From: Spirochaetota bacterium
Lineage (GTDB): Bacteria; Spirochaetota; UBA4802; JAFGJZ01
Length of the DNA stretch: 9,672 bases
NCBI GenBank assembly: GCA_023396615.1
Contig: JAEWVM010000067.1
Coordinates: 1-9,672 of the forward strand
Direction of reading: 5' to 3'
Notes under the pieces: model-generated
Databases searched by the model: none
What the model was told of the DNA's origin: nothing
What the model saw: the letters and a program-made list of their open reading frames with translations, nothing else
Shown: piece by piece, positions 1-6,726 of the stretch
Layout: each line of letters begins with the position of its first letter
Numbering within the stretch: the stretch's first letter is position 1
Program-made: the position numbers and the translations under genes

Positions 1-1027
1 CTCTTTTTGAAGCAGGGACTCTATCGGAAATTGCCGCCTTCAAAATAGATTCCTGTGTTCCGACGCTGATTCCCCAAAGCGCCATACCGGCTATGATTGA
101 ATAAAATGATCCGAGAAAAACCAATGGAGCTGTAAATATTTCCGCGAGAAAAAGACCCGCAAGCGCCTTGATTCCGATTCTGTCATATAGAAAACCGAAG
201 AATATTGCTGCCGCGGCATCTATTGCCATCGCGCCCGCGTAAAGTAAAGGTATTGCTTCTTCTGTGAATGCGCCTGTTTTCTTAAGATGAAGTCCTATGA
301 GCGGAAAATCTGTGATTCCCATTGCAAGAAGACCGGCTGCGATAACAATTATCCAGTACGGGCGCGAATATCCTTTGCCTGATAATTCGGGCGTCTTAGA
401 TTTGATTTCAAATTTTTCAGGATGCGGAAACAAAAATCTTGCTATTACCGTTATGCCTATCGCAAGCGCAGCCGGTATGAAAAGAAGAAGTAGACCGTTT
501 CTATAAGTCTGAATTTCTGTTCCGGATTTTACTGTAAAAAGCAGAATTGAGAAAAGAGCCGGACCGACAAAAGCTCCAATCTGATCCATTGCCTCATGAA
601 GTCCGAAACCGAATCCGCTTCCTGTGTGACTTGATGCAAACGAGATTACAGCATCATGTGCGGGTTTTCTTACTGCTTTTCCGACTCTTTCAAAAAATAA
701 AAAAGCTACTGCGAGCTCCCATCCGTCAAGAAAGGCGAGCATCGGAAGCGAGCATAACTGCAGAGTATATCCTGCGATTATGAAGATCCAGTACTTGCGT
801 GTTTTGTCGGCAATAGAGCCTGAAACGAAGCGCAATGCGTATCCTGCGAATTCTCCTATACCTGCCGCAAGACCTATTGCAAAAGCACTGGAACCGAGCA
901 GTTTCAGAAATTGTCCGACAACGCTTCTTCCTCCTTCGTAATTCATATCCGCGAAGAGGCTTACGAGGCCGAAAAGAATGATGAATATTATCGCGCTTCT
1001 TTTCGTTAGTTTGATTGTTTTCTTCAT
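1..1027 (-). CDS. Major facilitator superfamily transporter, 3' end cut by window edge
   Basis: This is the first 342 codons of an inner-membrane secondary transporter; the rest of the usual roughly 400 residues lies beyond position 1. The frame starts at the ATG of 1027-1025, preceded by GGAGG at 1032-1036, and stays open to the edge. The translation is strongly hydrophobic with about ten membrane spans visible. It opens with a segment containing LFADMNYEGGRS (residues 24-35), which resembles a family of poorly characterised bacterial and archaeal MFS proteins. The loop 2-3 signature (MFS motif A) is GSIADKTRKYW at residues 70-80, and a degenerate second copy, GFLYDRIG, sits at 278-285. The substrate cannot be read from the sequence. 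Its position 12 bp behind a PadR repressor gene suggests control by that repressor, and drug or metabolite export is a reasonable but unproven guess. Confidence 0.86.
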   Translation of the reverse strand, partial: MKKTIKLTKRSAIIFIILFGLVSLFADMNYEGGRSVVGQFLKLLGSSAFAIGLAAGIGEFAGYALRFVSGSIADKTRKYWIFIIAGYTLQLCSLPMLAFLDGWELAVAFLFFERVGKAVRKPAHDAVISFASSHTGSGFGFGLHEAMDQIGAFVGPALFSILLFTVKSGTEIQTYRNGLLLLFIPAALAIGITVIARFLFPHPEKFEIKSKTPELSGKGYSRPYWIIVIAAGLLAMGITDFPLIGLHLKKTGAFTEEAIPLLYAGAMAIDAAAAIFFGFLYDRIGIKALAGLFLAEIFTAPLVFLGSFYSIIAGMALWGISVGTQESILKAAISDRVPASKR

Positions 1028-1039
1028 TATATCCTCCGT

Positions 1040-1360
1040 TTATTCAAAAATTTCATTGTTCAGTTCGGTCAGCTTGTCCGTGACCTTTGCATAAAGAATT
1101 TTTCCGCTATCAGTTATATTGTAATATTTGCGTATTTTTCCTGCGGTATTTATATCTTTTCTTTCGAGATAGCCTTCTGATTCGAGATTTGCCAGCATGG
1201 GGTAAAGTGTTCCGTAAGAAAGACGGTATCCGTGTTCCTCAAGTTCTTCCTTAAGTTCCTGTCCGTAAAAAGGTCTCTTGGCTGTGTGATATAGGATATG
1301 TATTCTGATAAATCCGGCATAAATTTCACGGAGTATTTTAGGTTCGTTATTTTTTTTCAT
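1040..1360 (-). CDS. PadR-family transcriptional regulator
   Basis: A 106-residue DNA-binding protein of the short PadR type: a winged helix-turn-helix with a C-terminal dimerisation helix. The family core is visible: the ILYHTAKRPFYGQELKEEL region (about residues 22-40), the recognition helix LSYGTLYPMLANLESEGYL (47-65) and the wing around RKYYNITDSGK (77-87). A charged terminal helix follows. The start ATG has a TGAGGT ribosome binding site a few bases upstream. PadR proteins usually repress their own gene and an adjacent transporter or stress gene, releasing DNA on binding a small aromatic or drug-like ligand. Here the gene lies directly upstream of the MFS gene on the same strand, which fits that arrangement. 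The ligand is unknown. Confidence 0.93.
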   Translation of the reverse strand: MKKNNEPKILREIYAGFIRIHILYHTAKRPFYGQELKEELEEHGYRLSYGTLYPMLANLESEGYLERKDINTAGKIRKYYNITDSGKILYAKVTDKLTELNNEIFE

Positions 1361-1382
1361 ATAACCTCAATATCCAAATTAA

Positions 1383-1412
1383 ATATCATATATCGATATC
1401 AATATATGATAT
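1383..1412. promoter_or_regulatory. Perfect inverted repeat, candidate PadR operator
   Basis: ATATCATATAT (1383-1393) and its exact reverse complement ATATATGATAT (1402-1412) flank an 8-bp spacer. A second, smaller palindrome, ATATCGATAT (1390-1399), is nested inside. The repeat overlaps the predicted -10 element of the padR promoter, where a repressor would block transcription. Assignment to the PadR protein is inferred from position and symmetry. The region is AT-rich, so part of the symmetry could be fortuitous. Confidence 0.6.
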
Positions 1413-1428
1413 ATTTTCCGAATTTCAA
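1401..1428 (-). promoter_or_regulatory. Predicted sigma70-type promoter of padR-MFS operon
   Basis: On the minus strand TTGAAA (1428-1423) and TATATT (1406-1401) are separated by 16 bp. They lie about 40 bp upstream of the padR start codon, and the -10 element falls inside the inverted repeat at 1383-1412. The match is fair, but AT-rich sequence allows alternatives. Confidence 0.5.
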
Positions 1429-1481
1429 TTTTTTTTTGGAATTAATTTCAAAAACCGTCAAAATGAATCTGGATGCTTATT

Positions 1482-1510
1482 TTGATTCTTTATAAAATGC
1501 TTGCTATAAT
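1482..1510 (+). promoter_or_regulatory. Strong extended -10 promoter of the activase fusion gene
   Basis: TTGATT (1482-1487) and a consensus TATAAT (1505-1510) are separated by exactly 17 bp. A TG at 1502-1503 gives an extended -10 element. This is the best sigma70-type promoter in the window. It predicts transcription starting near 1517, about 205 nt ahead of the start codon of the 1436-residue protein. Confidence 0.75.
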
Positions 1511-1516
1511 AAACTT

Positions 1517-1722
1517 GCGTAAAAAAATGGGCTCCAGAATGGAGAAATTCTTTCTTCACGCTTTGATACTTGTTTTCGACACTAAACTGAACGTTTAATC
1601 GTCTGCGAAGGCTCTGTTTTGGATTACTTTTCCCTACATTACCGTAATCGGAAGTGTTTGAGGAAGACCCTCTCAAGTCTCAAAAATCAGTATCTTGCGG
1701 AATTCTTTGAATAGGGGGATAA
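1517..1722 (+). promoter_or_regulatory. Long 5' leader with several potential stem-loops
   Basis: The predicted transcript has about 205 untranslated nucleotides. Small hairpins can be drawn: CTCCA/TGGAG around a GAA loop (1532-1544); TAAAC/GTTTA (1583-1597) extended by GAC/GTC (1578-1580 with 1601-1603); GATTAC/GTAATC (1622-1627 with 1644-1649); TTGAG/CTCAA (1658-1662 with 1672-1676); and a weak ATTC/GAAT (1702-1712) abutting the ribosome binding site AGGGGG (1713-1718). No riboswitch class was recognised and no terminator is present in the leader. Whether it is regulatory is inference only. Confidence 0.4.
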
Positions 1723-4700
1723 ATGGAAAGTCTCGGGATAAATATAGGATCGTCGAGCATAAAGCTTGTTCTGCTTAAGAGCAAACAAATTGTATGGTCG
1801 GCAGTCAAAGAGCACGAGGGAAATTTCCTCGAAACTCTCAAATCGCTTCTTTCCGACAAAGCCATACCAAAAGGGGTTAAGGCGCTTGTCACAGGTCATG
1901 AAGGCCGTCATCTGCTGAACGTTGATAATGTTCTCGAATCCATCTGTGTGGAAACAGCGACAAGAGAACTCGGCTACGAAGTTAATGCTGTCGCTTCACT
2001 CGGCGGTGAAATTTTCGTGGTTTACAAAATCGACTCTGACGGAAAAATCATTACAAGTTTTTCGGGCAACAAATGCGCGTCCGGAACCGGTGAATTTTTC
2101 AAGCAGCAGCTCGGACGTATGGACATGAAACTTTCGGATATTTCCAGTGTTCATGATTCATGTAAAGTTCACAAGCTTTCAGCTCGCTGTTCAGTTTTTA
2201 TGAAAAGCGACTGTACTCATAAACTCAACAAAGGCGAAGCGAGCAAAGGCGATATAGTTCTTTCGCTAAGCGACGTTATGGCTGTTAAGGTTGTCGAGTT
2301 TCTCAAGAAAGCAAAAATCGCCGACGGAAAGGTAATTCTTTCAGGCGGACTCACTAAGAATGCACATATCGTAAAATTCGTTAGAGAAAAACTTCCTCTG
2401 ATTGAATTTATAGTTCCTGAAGAATCTTCATATCTTGAAGCATTCGGTGCGGCTCTTCTTGCTTCTACACTCGGAACTCAGCTTCCTGAAGGAAATGATC
2501 TTTTCAAAAAACACGAACTTTCATTCGGAAGATATAACAGTCTCAAAACAGCAGAAAAGCGCGTTCATTACATTCCTTCAAAAAGAGGAAAAGCAAAAGA
2601 AGGACGCGAATACATTCTCGGTGTGGACGGCGGTTCGACAACAACAAAGGTTGCTCTCATTGATATTGAGACTGACGAAATCGTTGCGGATCATTACGGA
2701 AGAACTCACGGAGATCCTGTCGCAGCTCTCAAGAAATGCCTTGAAGAAGTCAAGAAACAGCTTGCGGAACAGAATGTTGATTACCGTAAAATAAAAATTT
2801 CACTCATTTCAACAACAGGTTCGTCGAGAGAGATTCTCGGTGTGTTTCTTGAAACAGGCGGAGTTTATAACGAGATTATTGCTCATGCAACCGGAACAAC
2901 TTATTTCAAGCCTGAAATCGATACGATTTTTGAAATCGGCGGTCAGGACGCGAAATACGTTTATCTTAAAAATAAGGTTCCTATCGACTATGCGATGAAT
3001 GAAGCATGTTCGGCCGGAACTGGTTCTTTTCTTGAAGAATCGGCTTCAGGAGATCTTAACATTACCGATGTAAAAGATATCGGTGATATCGCAGTTGCTG
3101 CAGAGCGCCCTCTCAAATTCGGCGAACACTGTTCGGCATTTATCAATTCCGATATCAGAAAGGCTATTCAGTTCGGCGCGACAAGAGAAGATATCACTGC
3201 AGGTATTGTAACTTCAATCGTTTCCAACTATCTTAACCGTGTACTTGGTAACCGTTCTGTCGGAAGCAACATCGTTCTCCAGGGAGGAGTTGCAAAGAAT
3301 AAGGCTGTTCCTCTCGCGTTCGCGATGATACTTGATAAAGACATCACAGTACCGCCGGATCCTGAGCTTCTCGGTTGTTTCGGCGTTGCGCTTCTCGCAA
3401 AGCTCAAAAACAAAGACGGATTCCTTGACAAGTCTGATTTCACTATCGACAGCATAATGGATACATCTATCGTTTACGAAAGAGAATTTAAATGCCAGGC
3501 TTGCGACAACTACTGTCCGATCAAGGTTCTTAACGTAAACGGACACAAATACATGTTCGGCGGACGTTGTAATAAATACGCGAACAGCAGAAAGAAGAAA
3601 GTTTTCGACGAAACTAAAATATTCAACTATGTTGAGAAACGCGAAGAAATCATATTTAAAGATTTTGCTCCGGCAGAAGAGATGACGAAAAGACGCGGAA
3701 TAAAAGTCGGTCTTCCTATGGCGTTCTCGACATATTCGCTTTATCCGCTTTATTCGCATTTCTTTCATAAGCTCGGAATAGAAACCGTTCTGTCAAAAGA
3801 AATCGATCAGGAAGGCGTTTCAAAGGCGGAGAGTGCGTATTGTTTCCCTGCGGAAATAGCTCATGGCGCGATTCAGTCTCTTTTGAACACTGATGTGGAT
3901 TATGTTTTCGTGCCTCATTTCAGAGATCTTGAGAGCTATGAAAAAGATGTTCATGCGACATTCTGTCCGATAACACAGGCTCTTCCTTACTATATCAAGA
4001 AAGCATTTCCTGATGTAAAAGAATCAAGATTCCTTACTCCGATTGTATCTTTCAAATTCGGAAATGAAAAAGCTCTCGAAGGATTCATTGATGCCGGAAA
4101 GCATCTTGGAATCGGCGAACGTGAAATCAAGGAAGCGTTTGATTACGCATTCGCAAAACAGCAGGATTTTCTTGCTAAGTATGCGCAGATCGGAGCCGAA
4201 GCGATGAAGAAGGCTGAAGAATCTGATCATCCTATAATCGCGCTTCTCGGACGTCCTTATAACGCGTTCTCAAAAGACGCGAACATGGGAATTCCTCAGA
4301 AGTTTACTACGCGCGGATATTCTGTAATTCCTTTTGATATGATTCCGCTTAAGGATGCTGAAATATTTCCTAACATGTACTGGTATTACGGTCAGCAGGA
4401 TATGAAGGCTGCGGTATCCGTAAAAAATAATCCGAATATTTTCGTAACATTTATTACAAACTTTTCATGCGCACCGGATTCTTTCATGCTTCATTATCTC
4501 AAATGGATCATGGGAATGAAACCGTTCCTTGTTCTTGAGCTCGATTCGCATTCGGCTGATGCCGGAATCGATACGCGTGTCGAGGCTTTCCTTGATATCA
4601 TCGAAGGATACAAGGCTAAGTTTAAAAACGAAGACGTTGAAAGATTCGACAATGGTCTCCGTTTTATCAACAATGGAAAAGACAAGCTTCATCTCATTGA

Positions 4701-6033
4701 CACGAAAAAAGGCAATAAACGCATCGAGATTTTCAATAACAAAGATGTAGTTCTTCTTCTTTCGAACATGGGACAGCTTTCGGTTGAACTCGTTGCCGCC
4801 GCTCTAAGAGGTGCCGGAGTAAATTCTGATGCGATGCCTGTTCCTGATACTTTTACCCTTCAGATGGCTAAAAACTATATGTCAGGTAAAGAGTGTCTTC
4901 CTTCACAGCTTGTGCTTGGTGAAGCTCTTCAGTATATGTATTCGGAAAAATTCGACAAGAATAAGACTTATCTTCTTTTTGTTCCGACAACTCTCGGACC
5001 TTGCCGAACTGGTCAGTACTTTGTATTCTATGAAAATCTTTTCAAGGATCTTCGCGTCGAAAACATGATTACCGTTACGATGGATTCTGATAATTCTTAT
5101 AATGAATTCGGAACAGAATTTACCAAGAATGTCTGGAAGAACATGATCATTGCGGATTACATGAAAGACATAGAGGCGACTCTACGTACATGCGCGGTTG
5201 ATCCTGTTAAGGCGATTGAAATCTACGATAAGGAATGGAGACAGCTTATAGATGTAGCTGAAAAAACTCCGGGTAAGATTTATTCGGTACTGAAAGGAAT
5301 TGTCGATGAACTCGCAAAAATTCCTTTGAAAAAGAAAATGAAGGATACTCCGAAGGTTCTTGTCGTAGGAGAGATCTACGTGAGAAGAGATGATTTCGCG
5401 GTTGATGAACTCGTTCAGCATTTCTGCCGCAATGGAATCATTCCGAAGATTTCTTCTGTTTCTGAGTGGATTTACTATTGCGACCATACTCGCAAACACG
5501 ATATAAAGAAACGTCTGCGCCTTGTTCCGCTTTACAGACGTCTTTTCTCAGGACCAATGAAAGAGCTTATTATGTGGAAACTTGAGCATTTTTACAAGAC
5601 TCATGTTGACCATAAAATTCTTTCTATACTTAACAAGTGTGAACTTGTGCCTTCTTCTCCGCATAATATGGATAAGATTATGGCAAATGCTGAAAAATAC
5701 TTCGTACATAGCGATCTTTATTCAGAAATTTCAATTTCATCGGGTGCGGCTGCTACAGCTCTTCTTGATGATTATTCGGGTGTAGTTAATATTTCTCCGT
5801 TTGCATGTCTTATCGGCCGTGTAATCGAAGGAATAATCGCACCTTGGGCAAGAGAGAAAAAGCTTCCTGTAATGAGCGTCGAAATCGACGGAGACATTCT
5901 TCCTCCGAATATCGTAAGCAAGCTTGAAATATTCATGCTTAACGTTATCAGATTTAGAAATAATCCGAAGATTGAAGATTTCATTCAGAAAGAAACAACT
6001 GCTACGATTAAACGAAACGTGAAAGCAAGTTAA
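1723..6033 (+). CDS. Fused 2-hydroxyacyl-CoA dehydratase activase / dehydratase-like protein (BcrAD-BadFG ATPases + DUF2229 + HgdB-like)
   Basis: A 1436-residue cytoplasmic iron-sulfur protein of the acyl-CoA dehydratase activase family, which uses ATP hydrolysis to push electrons to very low potential. The first ASKHA ATPase module (about 1-255) has the phosphate loop GINIGSSSIKLVLL (5-18), C118 in CASGTGEFF and C156 in CSVFMKSD. The second (about 297-560) has GVDGGSTTTKVAL (300-312), FEIGGQDAKYVYL (403-415), C429 in CSAGTGSFLEE, C470 in CSAFINSDIRKA and the GGVAKN loop (521-526). The paired cysteines match those binding the shared [4Fe-4S] cluster in homodimeric HgdC. A linker with C591, C594, C598 and C616 follows. 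Then comes a DUF2229 region (about 660-880) and an HgdB-like C-terminal part (about 1005-1410) with conserved-looking KECLPSQ (C1058), GPCRTGQY (C1094) and FACLIGRVIEG (C1362). The start is fixed by AGGGGG at 1713-1718. The gene stands alone between a strong promoter and a terminator. Its substrate is unknown; no CoA-transferase or dehydratase subunit is adjacent. Confidence 0.95.
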   Translation: MESLGINIGSSSIKLVLLKSKQIVWSAVKEHEGNFLETLKSLLSDKAIPKGVKALVTGHEGRHLLNVDNVLESICVETATRELGYEVNAVASLGGEIFVVYKIDSDGKIITSFSGNKCASGTGEFFKQQLGRMDMKLSDISSVHDSCKVHKLSARCSVFMKSDCTHKLNKGEASKGDIVLSLSDVMAVKVVEFLKKAKIADGKVILSGGLTKNAHIVKFVREKLPLIEFIVPEESSYLEAFGAALLASTLGTQLPEGNDLFKKHELSFGRYNSLKTAEKRVHYIPSKRGKAKEGREYILGVDGGSTTTKVALIDIETDEIVADHYGRTHGDPVAALKKCLEEVKKQLAEQNVDYRKIKISLISTTGSSREILGVFLETGGVYNEIIAHATGTTYFKPEIDTIFEIGGQDAKYVYLKNKVPIDYAMNEACSAGTGSFLEESASGDLNITDVKDIGDIAVAAERPLKFGEHCSAFINSDIRKAIQFGATREDITAGIVTSIVSNYLNRVLGNRSVGSNIVLQGGVAKNKAVPLAFAMILDKDITVPPDPELLGCFGVALLAKLKNKDGFLDKSDFTIDSIMDTSIVYEREFKCQACDNYCPIKVLNVNGHKYMFGGRCNKYANSRKKKVFDETKIFNYVEKREEIIFKDFAPAEEMTKRRGIKVGLPMAFSTYSLYPLYSHFFHKLGIETVLSKEIDQEGVSKAESAYCFPAEIAHGAIQSLLNTDVDYVFVPHFRDLESYEKDVHATFCPITQALPYYIKKAFPDVKESRFLTPIVSFKFGNEKALEGFIDAGKHLGIGEREIKEAFDYAFAKQQDFLAKYAQIGAEAMKKAEESDHPIIALLGRPYNAFSKDANMGIPQKFTTRGYSVIPFDMIPLKDAEIFPNMYWYYGQQDMKAAVSVKNNPNIFVTFITNFSCAPDSFMLHYLKWIMGMKPFLVLELDSHSADAGIDTRVEAFLDIIEGYKAKFKNEDVERFDNGLRFINNGKDKLHLIDTKKGNKRIEIFNNKDVVLLLSNMGQLSVELVAAALRGAGVNSDAMPVPDTFTLQMAKNYMSGKECLPSQLVLGEALQYMYSEKFDKNKTYLLFVPTTLGPCRTGQYFVFYENLFKDLRVENMITVTMDSDNSYNEFGTEFTKNVWKNMIIADYMKDIEATLRTCAVDPVKAIEIYDKEWRQLIDVAEKTPGKIYSVLKGIVDELAKIPLKKKMKDTPKVLVVGEIYVRRDDFAVDELVQHFCRNGIIPKISSVSEWIYYCDHTRKHDIKKRLRLVPLYRRLFSGPMKELIMWKLEHFYKTHVDHKILSILNKCELVPSSPHNMDKIMANAEKYFVHSDLYSEISISSGAAATALLDDYSGVVNISPFACLIGRVIEGIIAPWAREKKLPVMSVEIDGDILPPNIVSKLEIFMLNVIRFRNNPKIEDFIQKETTATIKRNVKAS

Positions 6034-6035
6034 AA

Positions 6036-6066
6036 TAAAAAACCCCGCCGAAAGCGGGGTTTTTTA
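6036..6066. terminator. Bidirectional rho-independent terminator
   Basis: CCCCGC (6043-6048) pairs with GCGGGG (6054-6059) around a CGAAA loop. Six A residues on the left (6037-6042) pair with six T residues on the right (6060-6065). The stem therefore has a U-tract on both strands. It lies 3 bp behind the stop of the activase fusion and overlaps the stop codon of the convergent hxlR-type gene, so it can end both transcripts. Confidence 0.95.
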
Positions 6067-6399
6067 TTTCTTTGATTCAAGTCGGTCTTCCCATTTGTGC
6101 GACCAATCATGAAAAGGCTGAAGTATTTCAAAAAGCTCGATCCCGTCTTTTGTAAGAGCATAGCCTTTGGGAGTCTGTTCGATGAGCATGGCTTCTGTAA
6201 GATCCTTTATACGGGCATTCAGCACGGATGGAGACATGGAATTGCATTTTGACTGAATTGCACGGAATGTCAATGGTCCGTCGCTTAACTGCCATATAAT
6301 ACCCATCGCCCATCGTCTTCCAAGCAGATCAAATAGAGCCATAATCGGAGCACCTGATTTTGATCCTCTGACAGGGCTACCCGGTTTTGGAATGGGCAT
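6064..6399 (-). CDS. HxlR-family winged-helix transcriptional regulator
   Basis: A 111-residue DNA-binding protein of the HxlR (DUF24/MarR-like) family. The core is recognisable: APIMALFDLLGRRWAMGIIWQLSDGP (about 17-42), the segment LTFRAIQSKCNSMSPSVLNARIKDL (43-67) containing the recognition helix, and the wing TPKGYALTKDGIELF (76-90). It ends with the usual amphipathic helix containing HDWSHKWED. Many family members sense thiol stress or quinones through an N-terminal cysteine just before the first helix. Here that position is alanine (SGAPI, residues 15-19), and the only cysteine is C52, so redox sensing by the canonical cysteine is unlikely. The start has GAGG 8 bases upstream. The gene follows a tautomerase-family gene on the same strand, the likely regulatory target. 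Confidence 0.93.
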   Translation of the reverse strand: MPIPKPGSPVRGSKSGAPIMALFDLLGRRWAMGIIWQLSDGPLTFRAIQSKCNSMSPSVLNARIKDLTEAMLIEQTPKGYALTKDGIELFEILQPFHDWSHKWEDRLESKK

Positions 6400-6412
6400 A
6401 ATAACCTCGTAT

Positions 6413-6442
6413 AAAAACGCCTGCCGTATTAATTACGGCAGG
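6413..6442 (-). terminator. Stem-loop between tautomerase gene and hxlR: terminator, attenuator or operator
   Basis: CCTGCCGTA (6420-6428) and TACGGCAGG (6434-6442) form a perfect 9-bp stem around a 5-nt loop. On the minus strand it is followed by CG and TTTTT (6417-6413), which makes it a plausible terminator for the tautomerase transcript. It lies between the predicted hxlR promoter and the hxlR start codon, so it could also attenuate hxlR. As a DNA dyad it could instead be an operator. Confidence 0.65.
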
Positions 6443-6451
6443 GTTTATTGA

Positions 6452-6480
6452 AGTTTAAAGATTTAATAATTTAGTATCAA
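6452..6480 (-). promoter_or_regulatory. Predicted promoter of the hxlR-type gene
   Basis: On the minus strand TTGATA (6480-6475) and TAAACT (6457-6452) are separated by exactly 17 bp. Transcription would begin near 6445, just ahead of the stem-loop at 6420-6442. The elements match sigma70 consensus well enough to suggest that hxlR has its own promoter in addition to any read-through from the tautomerase gene. Confidence 0.5.
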
Positions 6481-6501
6481 ATCATTTTTTATCAAAAATC
6501 T

Positions 6502-6699
6502 TTATTTTGCCCCAGCCAGACGTTCTTTGACCGTCATTCCGGCAACTCCGATATTTTCATAAGAAAATTCCTCAATAAAAACCATAAAGTTTTCAGGTTT
6601 TAACCCGGTAATTTTTACAGCCTCATTTGTGAGGTTGACTATAAGTTCTTTTTTCTTTTCTTCGCTGATATGTCCCATTTTGATGTTAATTAATGGCAT
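6502..6699 (-). CDS. 4-oxalocrotonate tautomerase family protein (non-canonical active site)
   Basis: A 65-residue protein with the size and fold signature of 4-oxalocrotonate tautomerase. It starts Met-Pro, giving the N-terminal proline that acts as catalytic base once methionine is removed. A beta strand (PLINIKM), a long charged helix (EEKKKELIVNLTNEAVKITG) and the strand FMVFIEEF follow, then a family-like ENIGVAG turn. Such proteins assemble as hexamers of cytoplasmic subunits. Aligned by eye with the classical enzyme, Arg11 is replaced by His (mature residue 9) and Arg39 by Met (mature 38). The aromatic residue near position 50 is Ile. A true 4-oxalocrotonate activity is therefore unlikely and the substrate is unknown. 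AAGGAG at 6712-6707 supports the start. The gene lies upstream of the HxlR regulator and is probably controlled by it. Confidence 0.88.
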   Translation of the reverse strand: MPLINIKMGHISEEKKKELIVNLTNEAVKITGLKPENFMVFIEEFSYENIGVAGMTVKERLAGAK

Positions 6700-6726
6700 G
6701 ATATTTCTCCTTAATTTGATTTGCGC

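Noticed and set aside
297..783. Two short plus-strand frames (297-506 and 547-783)
   Set aside because: Both lie opposite the MFS transporter frame, which has a continuous membrane-protein translation and a good ribosome binding site.
1527..1598. 23-codon ATG frame in the leader of the activase fusion gene, considered as a leader peptide
   Set aside because: Neither of its two ATG codons has a ribosome binding site, the composition shows no attenuation-type codon run, and the predicted transcript start is only about 10 nt upstream.
3214..3768. 184-codon open frame on the minus strand inside the activase fusion gene
   Set aside because: It lies wholly antisense to clearly conserved ATPase and linker motifs, shows no family features and has arginine/serine-rich shadow composition. 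It is a by-product of the coding frame on the other strand.
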